A DNA stretch of 64,000 bases from NCBI GenBank assembly GCA_030535245.1, contig JAUNBJ010000001.1:1-64000 (forward strand), given 5' to 3'. Origin of the DNA: Planctomycetia bacterium (GTDB lineage Bacteria; Planctomycetota; Planctomycetia; Pirellulales; Thermoguttaceae). The notes beneath the pieces were generated by a model that saw only the letters and a program-made list of their open reading frames with translations, searched no databases and had not been told where the DNA came from. This document shows, one piece after another, positions 18,131-27,600 of the stretch; the stretch's first letter is position 1, and each line of letters starts with the position of its first letter. Made by a program: the position numbers and the translations under genes.

Positions 18131-18212
18131 CCCGGTACGACCGGGAGCGACTACGGCTTCCGCCGGTTGCTATATCCCCGGGAGGCAGGCGCTGGCGCTT
18201 CTGGCCTCCCTT
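18131..18212. repeat. 82-bp structured dispersed repeat, copy 1
   Basis: It is nearly identical, with a handful of changes, to 63348-63429. It starts with the palindrome CCCGGTACGACCGGG and ends with a hairpin in which GGGAGGC pairs with GCCTCCC around an inner GCGC-TG-GCGC stem. The strong folding suggests a REP-like or RNA-structured repeat. Confidence 0.85.
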
Positions 18213-18277
18213 ATTCTATCGCGTTTTCTCTCAAGAGGCTGGAATCGCGGTAGTTCTAACAATCTCGCTTCCAACCT

Positions 18278-18316
18278 CTGGGGAGGAACCCTTTTGAAAA
18301 AGCGGTTCCTCCCCAG
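18278..18316. repeat. GGAGGAACC hairpin repeat, copy 1
   Basis: A 13-bp perfect stem (CTGGGGAGGAACC with GGTTCCTCCCCAG) and a 13-nt loop containing TTTTGAAAAAG. A second version with the same stem core and loop length lies at 51196-51230. Confidence 0.8.
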
Positions 18317-18448
18317 ACCCCACCTCCCAAAACTTTTTACTACGCTCACTGCGTTCGCTTTTATTAATATTTATTTTCGTGACAAAGCAGTAGGGCCCGC
18401 AAGCCGGATTTCGTTGACATCCGAACGCGACCGAAAAGTCGGCGTCGA

Positions 18449-21085
18449 TCACTCCATTTCCAGTTCGTACCAGACGGTCTGGTATTTCGGGTCGAGGCGG
18501 ATTTCGGCTTTGCCATCGAGATCGACGACGGGGACTTCCACCGTCCGATCGCCGCGTGGATTCAGAACGTAACATTTCATCCCCGTGGCCGGACGGTCAA
18601 ACGTCAGCACCGCCGGAATCCCCTCCGAGAGCACCGGGCCGTGCCCCCGGTCGGTCAGCGTGATTTTCCCGGCATCCAGCGTTTTCACCACGCGTCCGCT
18701 GTTCCCGCAGTCGCCGGTAGCCGCGATGAGGATCGTGGATTTTCCCCCCTTGCCAAACGCTTTGGCAAATCGGTCGGTCAGCGAAACGGTCGCCCAGTTC
18801 AGCCGCGTCGGGCCAACGGCGAGCTTCACGCCCCCCAAATCGACCGTCCGTCCCTCAGGGAATCCGGTGAAAAATTTCGTGTTGGCCGTGTTCACCGCAA
18901 CGTACCCCTTCCCCGCAATTTCCCGATTCCAGATGATTTCGCCCGTGTCGCTTTTCAGCACTTTGGCCGCCGGGTCGAGTTGGGGCAAGTCGGAAATGGG
19001 CGTCGCGTCGCATGGGGTGTAGGCTCCGCCGATTTTATGCACGGCGGCCAAACGCATGTCCAGCCCCGGAAACGAATCGGTGTAACGACGCTGCTTCATG
19101 CGGGTTTTGTGGTAATTTTCCAAATCGGTAAAGACGCGATACGCCTTCTTCGCTTCCGATACGTCGCCCCGCAGGAACATGGCGGCGCAGGCCGGGAAAT
19201 GGGCCAGCACGTCGGTTCGCGCAATGCTGTCGAACACGCACCAGGGGTTTTCGTCCGGCTCCCACGCGTTCACGAAATGGTTGTAGCTGTATTGGAAAAT
19301 CCCATTCCACCCTTGCAGGCGTCCAAAAATGGCCAAAAACGGCTGCCCCTCGGCCCCAAACTGGTTGGGATACGGATGGTTGTATTCGCTGATGGTGTAC
19401 GGTTTACCTGCCGTACGCTGGGACGCCATGTAAAGGATATTCCCCAGCCCGTTGACCATGGAATCGTTCGTCAGCGACCATTTTTCACGCCCCGCAAGCG
19501 CCTCGACGTACGACGTGTGATTCCCCGACGGATGCCGCCAGTAACCATGAACGTCGGTGTAATCGAGTTTCGCCTGCACATGCCCGGCACTGTAGGAAAC
19601 CTGCGTTCCGGAAACCGGGGCTTTGGCTTTCAGCTCGTCCTTGATAACGTGGTACATCGTCATCCAGTAAGCCGTTTCGGTATCTTCCAGGAACTGCCCA
19701 AAATCGACCAGCGCCTGCCCGTAAAACGGTTCGTTGGCCCGCATCGGTTCCATCGTTCGCGTCGCGTATCCGGGATACGGGTCGGCCACAATCCCCCCCG
19801 TCTGGAAGGAAAGATCGTCCAGCTCGTATTCCCCAACGTCGAAACGCGAAAACTGAATCAACGCCTTTTCGCAATTTTCCGCCGCCTGGAACGACTGTTG
19901 GAACGAAACCCAATCCTTCCCCACGGAAAGGATTTTCCGAAGCCCCAACCCCGTCCAGCCGTCGTCAAGCGAACAGACCGACGCGGAAAGCTGCCACGTT
20001 CCCGCCTGCGGCGACACGCGACGAATACGGAACGACAGCGTGTAGATCGCATCCTTTTTCAAACGGATTTTTTGGAACAATTTCGGATAAAACGGATCGG
20101 AGGAATCTTTCGTGACCTGGAATTTCAGCGTGCCGTCCGCAACGCGTGCTTCCGCCGTTCCACCGCCGGTCTGCACGTACAACGCCCCGCTTTTCAGCAG
20201 TCCGTCGTCGTCAAACGTTCCGCCGGAAACCTGCTCGTCCTGAAGCGCCTGCGGTTTGGGCAGTTCGCCCCATGCTTCTTTCAACGCCGCAAACGTCGGG
20301 TACTTCGCGTGAATCCAGTCGTTCCACTGCTTCTGGAAAATGGCCTGATACGACGCGTCCATCGAATCGTACTGCCCGCTGAAAAAGCCCCCCTGGAACG
20401 AATCCTCGTTCGTGATTTCGATCATCGCCACCGCCGGTTCCTCGGTATACGCATTGCCCGTATAGGGATTGACGTGCGTCAAAAGCTGGCGGGCGTACTC
20501 CTTTTGCAACGCAATCATCCCCGGCACGAACTGCCCGAAACCTTTGTTCGCCCAGCTCGACGGCGCGAAACCGTCCCGCATGTCCAACGTCCGCCCCACG
20601 TGCAGGTTCAAATTGACATAAATCCCACGTTTCTTGAACGCCGCGATCATGTAGTCCATTTTGTCCAGCTGCTTGGGGCAGAGGTTCCGCTGCGTTTGGG
20701 TATCGTCAGCCAGAATCCCCTGCGTGTTTTTCTCCATGAAATTCATGTACCACGTGTCCATGAAGTGCATTCGGACGCAATTAATCCCCAATCGAGCCAG
20801 ACGCGCCGCCATTTTATCCGCATCGGCATGCGATGGAAAGTTGGCCGGCCCCGTGATGTTCGTGGCATGGAAGCGAATCTCCCCGGCATCGGTATGGAAT
20901 TGCCCATCCTTCACCCGGACAAACCCATCCTTTCCCGCCGGAGCGTCCAGGAAATGCGACACGTTCACCGCATTGTCCGGAGCGTCGTACGAAATCACAA
21001 ACGGAAACATCGGAGTCGGTTCGTCCGCAAACGCTACGGCGCCCATCCCCACAATCCACAACAGGCAGGACAGCAATTTTTTCAT
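18449..21085 (-). CDS. Secreted TIM-barrel glycoside hydrolase with inserted carbohydrate-binding-like domain
   Basis: An 878-residue exported enzyme; the signal peptide covers residues 1-20. The barrel follows the cellulase-superfamily pattern: NCVRMHFMD, then the acid/base Glu227 in IEITNED and a likely nucleophile Glu567 in TISEYNHP. Between them, at about residues 288-428, sits a beta-rich module (GGTFDDDG to YELDDLSF) resembling a CBM4/9 galactose-binding fold. A C-terminal beta region with hydrophobic strands follows. It is probably a retaining beta-glycosidase acting on an extracellular or periplasmic glycan; the family number and substrate are not recognisable. GAGGAG precedes ATG 21085. 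It lies 62 bp downstream of the aldose epimerase gene on the same strand, suggesting a shared sugar-use operon. Confidence 0.82.
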   Translation of the reverse strand: MKKLLSCLLWIVGMGAVAFADEPTPMFPFVISYDAPDNAVNVSHFLDAPAGKDGFVRVKDGQFHTDAGEIRFHATNITGPANFPSHADADKMAARLARLGINCVRMHFMDTWYMNFMEKNTQGILADDTQTQRNLCPKQLDKMDYMIAAFKKRGIYVNLNLHVGRTLDMRDGFAPSSWANKGFGQFVPGMIALQKEYARQLLTHVNPYTGNAYTEEPAVAMIEITNEDSFQGGFFSGQYDSMDASYQAIFQKQWNDWIHAKYPTFAALKEAWGELPKPQALQDEQVSGGTFDDDGLLKSGALYVQTGGGTAEARVADGTLKFQVTKDSSDPFYPKLFQKIRLKKDAIYTLSFRIRRVSPQAGTWQLSASVCSLDDGWTGLGLRKILSVGKDWVSFQQSFQAAENCEKALIQFSRFDVGEYELDDLSFQTGGIVADPYPGYATRTMEPMRANEPFYGQALVDFGQFLEDTETAYWMTMYHVIKDELKAKAPVSGTQVSYSAGHVQAKLDYTDVHGYWRHPSGNHTSYVEALAGREKWSLTNDSMVNGLGNILYMASQRTAGKPYTISEYNHPYPNQFGAEGQPFLAIFGRLQGWNGIFQYSYNHFVNAWEPDENPWCVFDSIARTDVLAHFPACAAMFLRGDVSEAKKAYRVFTDLENYHKTRMKQRRYTDSFPGLDMRLAAVHKIGGAYTPCDATPISDLPQLDPAAKVLKSDTGEIIWNREIAGKGYVAVNTANTKFFTGFPEGRTVDLGGVKLAVGPTRLNWATVSLTDRFAKAFGKGGKSTILIAATGDCGNSGRVVKTLDAGKITLTDRGHGPVLSEGIPAVLTFDRPATGMKCYVLNPRGDRTVEVPVVDLDGKAEIRLDPKYQTVWYELEME

Positions 21086-21147
21086 AAAATCTCCTCAATA
21101 CAAAAACAAAACACCAGGTTCAACGTTCCCGACAGGTTACACAACTT

Positions 21148-22194
21148 CTAAAATCGGACGCGATACACTGTTTTCTGATAATATGTCTCTCCCGCCTTTA
21201 TTATGGGCGATGGAAACGACGGTTCGTTTATGGCGTTGGGATAGTTCTGCGCTTCCAGGCAGATCGCCCCCCGACGAACCAGCTTCCCCTGCGACGTATT
21301 CACCGTGCCGTTACACGACGTGCAGGCGAACAGCACAAAACCAGGCTGGTTCGTCGCCATTTCCAGCGTCCGCCCCGTCTGCGGGTCCCGTACCACCGCC
21401 GCCGGTGTCACATCCTGCGACCCCTTGCGGTTCAACACGTAATAATGCGAATATCCCCCGGAAAAATCAAACTGCGGCTCCTTCGCGTCGTGATCTCTCC
21501 CCACCGCCTTCGGCTGGCGAAAATCAAACGGCGTCCCGGCCACCGGTACGATTTCCCCCGACGGCACAATCCCCTCCCGGAACGGTAAATACCGGTCGGC
21601 AAAAATCTGCAGCTCCCAGTCCGCATTCGCGTTTTCCCTCAAATTCCCCCCGCTCAGGTTGAAATACGTGTGCTGCGTGCAGTCCACCGGCGTCTTTTGG
21701 TCTGCCGTGACGAAATACTCGCACACCCATTCCCCCGCGTCGGTCAGCGTGTAGCGCACCCGGATTTGCACGTTGCCCGGAAACCCTCCCTCGCCATCCA
21801 CACTTTCCGCCGAAAGCTCCACCGACTGCGACGAGGGAAAACGAAACGTGTAAAACTTGTTGTTGAACCCCCGCCAGCCGCCATGCAGCGTGTTGTTTCG
21901 TGGCCCGTCGTTCACATCCAGCGAATACGTCGTTCCCCCCAGCGCGAATTTCGCCCCGGAAATCCGGTTTGCCACGCGTCCTACAAACGCCCCCAAATAC
22001 GGCCCCCCCTGCCGGTCGTACTCCTCCAGCGAGTTGAACCCCACCACGATATTGTCCCTTCCCCCGCTGCTGTTGGGAACCAGCCAACTTCTTAAAATCG
22101 CCCCGTAAGAGAGAATCTCCATCTTCATCCCCAACGCGTTTTCCAGCACCAAAACCGACGCCTCCCGCCCGTTCAGCGTTCCCAAAAAAGCCAT
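21148..22194 (-). CDS. galM: Aldose 1-epimerase (mutarotase)
   Basis: A 348-residue GalM-family enzyme that interconverts alpha and beta anomers of aldohexoses in the cytoplasm. The family landmarks are all present: GRVANRI (residues 72-78), His104 in LHGGWRGF, the catalytic His175 in CTQHTYFNLSG, and the catalytic base Glu314 in CLEAQNYPNAINEP. ATG 22194 is chosen because CAGGAGAAG lies just upstream; the frame is open to 22308 without a better site. A consensus promoter is at 22293-22321. The gene is followed by the secreted glycosidase gene, so the epimerase may handle sugars released by it. Confidence 0.93.
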   Translation of the reverse strand: MAFLGTLNGREASVLVLENALGMKMEILSYGAILRSWLVPNSSGGRDNIVVGFNSLEEYDRQGGPYLGAFVGRVANRISGAKFALGGTTYSLDVNDGPRNNTLHGGWRGFNNKFYTFRFPSSQSVELSAESVDGEGGFPGNVQIRVRYTLTDAGEWVCEYFVTADQKTPVDCTQHTYFNLSGGNLRENANADWELQIFADRYLPFREGIVPSGEIVPVAGTPFDFRQPKAVGRDHDAKEPQFDFSGGYSHYYVLNRKGSQDVTPAAVVRDPQTGRTLEMATNQPGFVLFACTSCNGTVNTSQGKLVRRGAICLEAQNYPNAINEPSFPSPIIKAGETYYQKTVYRVRF

Positions 22195-22292
22195 GTTCTT
22201 CTCCTGCGTCACCTGTTTCATCCCTGTTTTTCCGTCCGTATACCACGAAAACGCGTCGTTTCCCTGGGCCGAACCCCAAAACGATTTTTTCA

Positions 22293-22321
22293 ATTTTACC
22301 ACACCCACGAACGGCTGTCAA
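22293..22321 (-). promoter_or_regulatory. Consensus sigma-70 promoter of the galM-glycosidase operon
   Basis: On the minus strand TTGACA (22321-22316) and TAAAAT (22298-22293) are separated by 17 bp. The leader would be about 90 nt. This promoter lies within the 402-bp gap 22195-22596, which otherwise holds only the repeats at 22444-22515. Confidence 0.7.
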
Positions 22322-22443
22322 TCGTCTGAAAAACGCCCCTTTGAAGCAAAATGGAGTGGGGGTGTCGTGATGCGTGGTGTTAAAATCCTCCGCTTCGTAC
22401 GATCGGAATGACCTAAAGGCCAACGCGAACTCTACCCTATTTC

Positions 22444-22515
22444 TTCCGGAACTACGGGCTACGCCCTCCGTTCACGGCTCCGCACAACACCATTAACCAT
22501 TGACCATTAACCATT
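22444..22515. repeat. Dispersed repeat copy 2 followed by AACCATT-type heptamers
   Basis: Positions 22444-22480 repeat the motif seen at 8255-8293. Positions 22488-22515 hold four heptamers, CACCATT, AACCATT, GACCATT and AACCATT. The same order and close spacing as in the first copy indicate that the two motifs travel together or arose together. Confidence 0.8.
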
Positions 22516-22596
22516 GGGTATAGGGGGGCTTTTGTGTGGCGGGGGAATGGATTAAGATAAAATAAGTTTCGGAAACCTCAATGAAAGGAAAATTTT

Positions 22597-23955
22597 ATGA
22601 AAAAACTGAATCGACGTCAAATGCTTCAAACGCTGTCGGTCGCGGCGGCCTGCACGTTTGTTCCCCGCCATGTTCTCGGCCAGGGGGCGGTTCCTCCCAG
22701 TGAAAAAATCACCGTTGGCGGCATTGGCGTCGGCGGTATTGGCCATCCCCAGCTTCGGGCGGCACGGGATGCCGGTTTCCAGATTGTCGCGTTGTGCGAT
22801 GTGGACTTCAAGCATGCGTCCAAAACGTTCCAAGACCACCCCGACGCCCGACAGTACCGGGATTTCCGTGAACTTCTGGACAAGGAAGGGGACAAAATCG
22901 ACGCCGTGTATTGCGGTACGCCGGATCATACGCATGCGATCGTGTCGTTGGCGGCGCTGCGGGCGAAGAAACACCTTTGCTGCGTGAAGCCGTTGACGCG
23001 AACGATCGAGGAGTGCCGTGCCGTGGCCAAGGCTGCGAAAGAAGCGGGGACGGCGACGCAAGTAACCATGCAGCCCAACACGAGCGAACAGGCGTGTCGG
23101 ATCATGGAACTGATCTACGCCGGAGCGATCGGGAACGTGAAAGAGGTTCACGCATGGTCGGGGCGTCCGGTGTGGCCGCAGGGGATGGTACGTTATCCGG
23201 GCAACACGTCGCCCGTGCCGGAAAATCTGGATTGGGACATGTGGCTTGGCCCGGCGGAGAAGATTCCCTTCGTGGACAAGTGGGCCGACGATGCGCAGAT
23301 TCCGGACATGGCGTGTGCCAACTGGGGCGGGAAAGCGGTGTTCCACCCGTTCAATTTCCGGGGATGGACGGCGTTCGGCACGGGGTCTTTGGGGGACATG
23401 GGCTGCCACCGGGCCAACCTGCCGTATCGGATGTTTGGCTGGAAATATCCCACCCGAATCACGGCGTCCAGCACGCGGATGCATTCGGTGGCGTATCCGC
23501 TGGGGTGTGTGGTGGCGTACGACTATCCGGCCAACGAGCGATTTGGGGAAATCCGGCTGGTGTGGTATGATGGGGGGTTGAAACCGCCGGTACCCAAGTG
23601 TATGGGTTCCGCCGTGTTGCCGGCCGAGGGGGTGCTTTATGTTGGCGACCGGGGAGCGATGCTCAACGACCAGATTTTGGATTCCGAAGCCGCCGCGAAA
23701 TTTGCCGACACCCCGAAAACCATCGAGCGTCGTGGTGGCGTCATGCCGGAGTGGTTGGAAGCGTGCAAAGGGGGGCAGCCGGCCAGTGCCAATTTTGAAT
23801 ACGCCGTTCCCGTCACCGAGTTTGTGTTGCTGGGGAACCTTGCCCTGTTGACCGGCAAGCCGGTGGAATTTGATCCGGTCGCCATGAAAGTGACGAACAA
23901 TCCCGAAGCCGACGCGTTGGTTCACCAGCCGTACCACAACGGTTGGACGCTTTAA
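22597..23955 (+). CDS. Tat-exported Gfo/Idh/MocA family oxidoreductase
   Basis: A 452-residue NAD(P)-dependent oxidoreductase of the glucose-fructose/inositol dehydrogenase family. A twin-arginine signal (NRRQMLQTLSVAAACTF) covers the first 30 residues. The Rossmann motif is VGGIGVGGIG (from residue 40), and CCVKPLTR holds the family lysine (usually EKP). The C-terminal half includes GSLGDMGCHRANLP. AAGGAA precedes the ATG. It is followed 42 bp later by a DUF1080 gene. Family knowledge links such periplasmic oxidoreductases with DUF1080 enzymes in glycoside cleavage through 3-keto intermediates; that role is inferred here. Confidence 0.88.
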   Translation: MKKLNRRQMLQTLSVAAACTFVPRHVLGQGAVPPSEKITVGGIGVGGIGHPQLRAARDAGFQIVALCDVDFKHASKTFQDHPDARQYRDFRELLDKEGDKIDAVYCGTPDHTHAIVSLAALRAKKHLCCVKPLTRTIEECRAVAKAAKEAGTATQVTMQPNTSEQACRIMELIYAGAIGNVKEVHAWSGRPVWPQGMVRYPGNTSPVPENLDWDMWLGPAEKIPFVDKWADDAQIPDMACANWGGKAVFHPFNFRGWTAFGTGSLGDMGCHRANLPYRMFGWKYPTRITASSTRMHSVAYPLGCVVAYDYPANERFGEIRLVWYDGGLKPPVPKCMGSAVLPAEGVLYVGDRGAMLNDQILDSEAAAKFADTPKTIERRGGVMPEWLEACKGGQPASANFEYAVPVTEFVLLGNLALLTGKPVEFDPVAMKVTNNPEADALVHQPYHNGWTL

Positions 23956-23997
23956 ACGGTAACTTCTAAAAACCTGAAAACCACGAAAGGAAAAAAT

Positions 23998-24633
23998 ATG
24001 TTGAGGAAATTACTGCTGGTCGGGCTGGTGCTGTTGGGTGGCGTGGCCTGGGCCGAGGATGGTTTTGTATCGTTGTTCAACGGCAAGGATTTGACCGGAT
24101 GGGTCGGGCGAACGGATTTGTACGAAGTGCTTCCCGGCGGCGTGCTGGGATTTGTTGCGGGGGAACGTAACTACGGTAACCTGATGTATCATGAAAAGTT
24201 CGGCGATTTTGTGTTCCGATTCGAGTTCAAGCTCGTACCGAATGGGAACAACGGTTTGGGCATTCGCGCAACGGCGATCGACAAAGACGCGGCCTACGAG
24301 GGGATGGAGCTTCAGATTCTCGACGATTCCGGTGACAAGAAGCAGCACCTGAAGCCATACCAGTATCATGGTTCGATTTATGGGGTCGTCGCGGCGAAGA
24401 AGGGATTCCTGAAGCCGGTCGGCGAATGGAATTGTCAGGAAGTCGAAGCGGTGGGTTCTCGGATCAAGGTGACGCTCAACGGCACGGTGATTCTGGATAC
24501 CGATGTTTCCGGGATTACCGAAACGCCCGATGGCAAGGCGCATCCGGGGTTGCACAACGCAAAGGGGTATCTCGGTTTTCTGGGGCATACCATGCCGGTA
24601 CAGTTCCGGAACATTCGAATTAAGAAGTTGTAA
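23998..24633 (+). CDS. DUF1080 (3-keto-disaccharide hydrolase-type) secreted protein
   Basis: A 211-residue exported protein with a signal peptide (residues 1-19, ending GVAWAED) and a single jelly-roll domain. The family opening FVSLFNGKDLTGWV and the late motif YLGFLGHTMPVQFRNIRIKKL are characteristic of PF06439. Some members hydrolyse or cleave 3-keto-glycosides made by a Gfo/Idh/MocA oxidoreductase; the preceding gene encodes just such an enzyme, so the pair is probably an operon with that role. AAGGAAAAAAT precedes the ATG. A hairpin at 24661-24688 lies after the stop. Confidence 0.88.
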   Translation: MLRKLLLVGLVLLGGVAWAEDGFVSLFNGKDLTGWVGRTDLYEVLPGGVLGFVAGERNYGNLMYHEKFGDFVFRFEFKLVPNGNNGLGIRATAIDKDAAYEGMELQILDDSGDKKQHLKPYQYHGSIYGVVAAKKGFLKPVGEWNCQEVEAVGSRIKVTLNGTVILDTDVSGITETPDGKAHPGLHNAKGYLGFLGHTMPVQFRNIRIKKL

Positions 24634-24660
24634 GATACTCTCTAAAAACGGTGTTTGAGG

Positions 24661-24688
24661 GGGGCGACAGAGCAGGTTCCGTCGCCCC
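24661..24688. terminator. Hairpin between convergent DUF1080 and RND genes
   Basis: GGGGCGAC pairs with GTCGCCCC around a 12-nt loop. It lies 27 bp after the DUF1080 stop and 10 bp beyond the RND gene stop. The plus-strand tail is only GTTGTTT, so termination strength is uncertain. Confidence 0.6.
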
Positions 24689-24698
24689 GTTGTTTGGG

Positions 24699-27600
24699 TC
24701 AAACTTTTTTCACGCGATACAGGATGACGTAAAACAGCGGTACGACCAACAGGGTTAGGGCGGTGGCGCCGATAAGTCCGCCGGCGACGGTGACGGCCAT
24801 GGAGTTGTAGAACGGGTCCCACATCAGCGGGGCCATGCCCAGTACCGTGGTGCCCGCCGCCATGGAGACCGGACGCAGGCGGGAAACGGCGGCTTCCACG
24901 ATGGCCGGATACGGTTCCATGCGGGCGACCTTCCGATTGTACTGTGTCTGTTCGATGAGGATGATGCCGTTTTTGATGAGCATTCCGGAGAGTCCCAGAA
25001 AACCGAGAATCGCCATGAACGAGAACGAAAGCTGGGCGGCGATCAGGCTCCAGGCCACGCCGATGATCGCCAGCGGGACGCAGCCGAAAATGATGATCGG
25101 CGGTCGGAACTGGTTGAACTGGCAGATCAAAATCAGGAACATGGCTCCCAGGCAAATCGGGAACATGAGGGCCAGCGGGCCTTTTGCCTCGTTCGCGTTT
25201 TTGTACTCGCCGCCCCACAGGATGTTGTAGCCGCCGGGCAGGTTCGCTTCGATTTCCCGCTGAATCCGGGGCATGATGCGTTCGAGAAGCTGGGACGGCA
25301 GCTCTCCGTCCGGGGCGTTGCACTGCGCGGTAAGGGTGCGTACCTGGTGACGCCGCCGAATCAGCGAATCCTCCGTGACCGTCCGGTTCGGGTCGTCCAG
25401 AATCTGTCCCAGCGGAATCATCCCACGAGCGGCGGGAATCTGCACGGCGTCGATTTTGGCGTAGCTCTGCCGCAAATCCTTTTCCGGACGCAGGATCATC
25501 GGAATCTGATCCTCCCCCTCACGATACACGCCGATGGTCGTGCCGGTGAAATTCATTTGGAGGATTCCGGAAATATCGCTCCGGGTGACGCCGTTGAGTC
25601 GCGCTTTGGTTTCGTTGACGACAGGACGCTTGACCTCTACCGGTTGCCGCCAATCCTCACGCACATCCCGTGCCCCCTCCTCCCGCATGATCTGCTGGAC
25701 CTGGGCGGAAAGTTCCCGCAGTTTCTTTTTATCCGGGCCACGCAAACGGCATTCCACCTTAAACGCGGTGGTCGGGCCATTGGCAAAACGGATTCCGTGC
25801 GCCTCGGCATCCGGAAAGGTTTGGGCAATGTATTCCTCCACCAGCGGTTTGAGCCGATCCACCATCGCCTTGTCGCGTACCGTGACCAGAAGTTGGCCGT
25901 AGGCGCTGTTTTGGTCCTGCGACTCGTAGGCCAGGAAGAACCGGAGCGTTCCAGAACCGACGAAGCGGGCGACTTGCTGGACGGCGCGGGGGTCTTTTTC
26001 CCGTTTGTCCGGGCCGTTGACCAGCCGATTCATAAAATTGGAAAAACGGGTGCCAAACGACGGCGACGGAAGGCTTTCCTGGTCGATTTTCGCTCCGGTT
26101 TCCCAGAGGAACGCTTCGATTTTTTCCAGATCGGCGGCAGTTTCGTGGATGTGCGTTCCCTGCGGCCGCCAGTAATCGATGAAGAACTGGTTTCGGTCGG
26201 AATCGGCAAACAGGGAGTCGGGCAGGAACGTCAGGAACGCCCAACACGAAATCAGAAGGATTCCCCCCCCCACCGCAAGGGCTGCGTATCGTTTTTGCAG
26301 CACCCATTCCAAAAGGTGACGGTATTTCTGGAAAATCGGGTGGGCGTACGGGTCGTCGCCGGAAAGCTGCGGGATTTTCAGGAAATCGACGCACAGAAGG
26401 GGGGTGGTCGTGACGGCAAACACCCAGCTGAGCAAAAGCGACGACATCATCACCCAGAACAGCGACCGGCAAAATTCCCCCACGTTGCCCGGAGCGTACC
26501 CGATGGCCGCGAACGCCAGCACCGCGATGATGGTCGCCCCCAGAAGTGGCCACTGGTTTTGACGGACCACATTAATGGCCGCCTCCTCACGGGTTTTACC
26601 ACGTTGGACGCCGATAATCACCCCTTCGGCAATCACGATGGCGTTGTCCACCAGCATTCCCAACGCCAGGATCAGCGCTCCGAGCGAAACCAGCTGCATC
26701 GTAATGCCGCACGCCCACATGTAAATGAACGTGCCGAAAATCGTCATGATCAGAATAAAACCGATGAGGAATCCGCTTTGAACGCCCATGAACAGCATGA
26801 GCAGGGCCAGGACGATCAGCACCGATTCCACCAGATTGACCAAAAACGCATTGAGCGACGCCGTGACGATTTCCCCCTGATTGGAGAGGGTGTACAGCGC
26901 GATATTTTCCGGGAAGAATCCCGATTCCTGCAAGGTCTGAATCCGTTTTTCCACGTCGTTGGCCATTTCGACTGCGTTGCCGCCGGAGACGGTGGAGATG
27001 CCGAAACCGATCGCCTGCCGGCCGTTCACCCGCATGAGCTGGGTCGGCGGATCGACGTAGCCCCGTTTGACTTCCGCGAAATCCCCCAACCGAATGGAAA
27101 CCCCCTTGTCGTTGGTAATCAGCAGGTTGGCGATATCGTCCACCGTCGTGAAATCCCCATCCGGCGTGACGCGAACGTACTGGTCGCCGATCTGGACTTT
27201 TCCCGCCTGCTCGACCAGGTTCTGCGACTGAATCTGGCGCAGCACGGTCTGGGAAGGAAATCCCTGCTCGGCCAGGCGGGAGTAGCGTATTTCCAAATAG
27301 ACCACTTCGGTCTGCGTTCCCCAATACTCGATTTTCTTCACGTCGCGGCACAGGAGCAATTCCTTTTTCAACTCCCTGGCAAACAGCCGCAGTTCCCGGC
27401 AGGTCGGGTCGAAACCGCTGGCGTCGGGCGGAATCTCCTCCTTCAGCGTCAGGGCGTAAAACAGCCCGTACACGTCGCCGAAATCGTCGTTCACTACCGA
27501 CGGCCCGGCCCCCTGCGGCAGTTTGTTCTGGTTGTCGTTGACTTTACGGCGGAGTTCGTCCCAAATCTGCGGCAGCTCGTCGGACGTTTTGTCGTCCTCC

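Larger units (their letters stand above)
18020..18415. repeat. Imperfect long inverted-repeat element filling a convergent intergenic gap
   Basis: The left arm, about 18020-18126, is an imperfect reverse complement of the right arm, 18329-18415. Shared parts include AATCCGGCTT at the outer ends, AGCGAACGCAGTGAGCG in the middle and AAAAGTTTT at the inner ends. The left arm has about 27 extra bases. The interior carries two further dispersed repeats. It occupies almost all of the 436-bp gap between two convergent genes and could act as a two-way terminator, or be a non-autonomous mobile element. No gene is supported here. Confidence 0.65.

Noticed and set aside
18641-21151. 836-codon plus-strand frame
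   Set aside because: Antisense shadow of the secreted glycosidase, which has a signal peptide, ribosome site and catalytic motifs.
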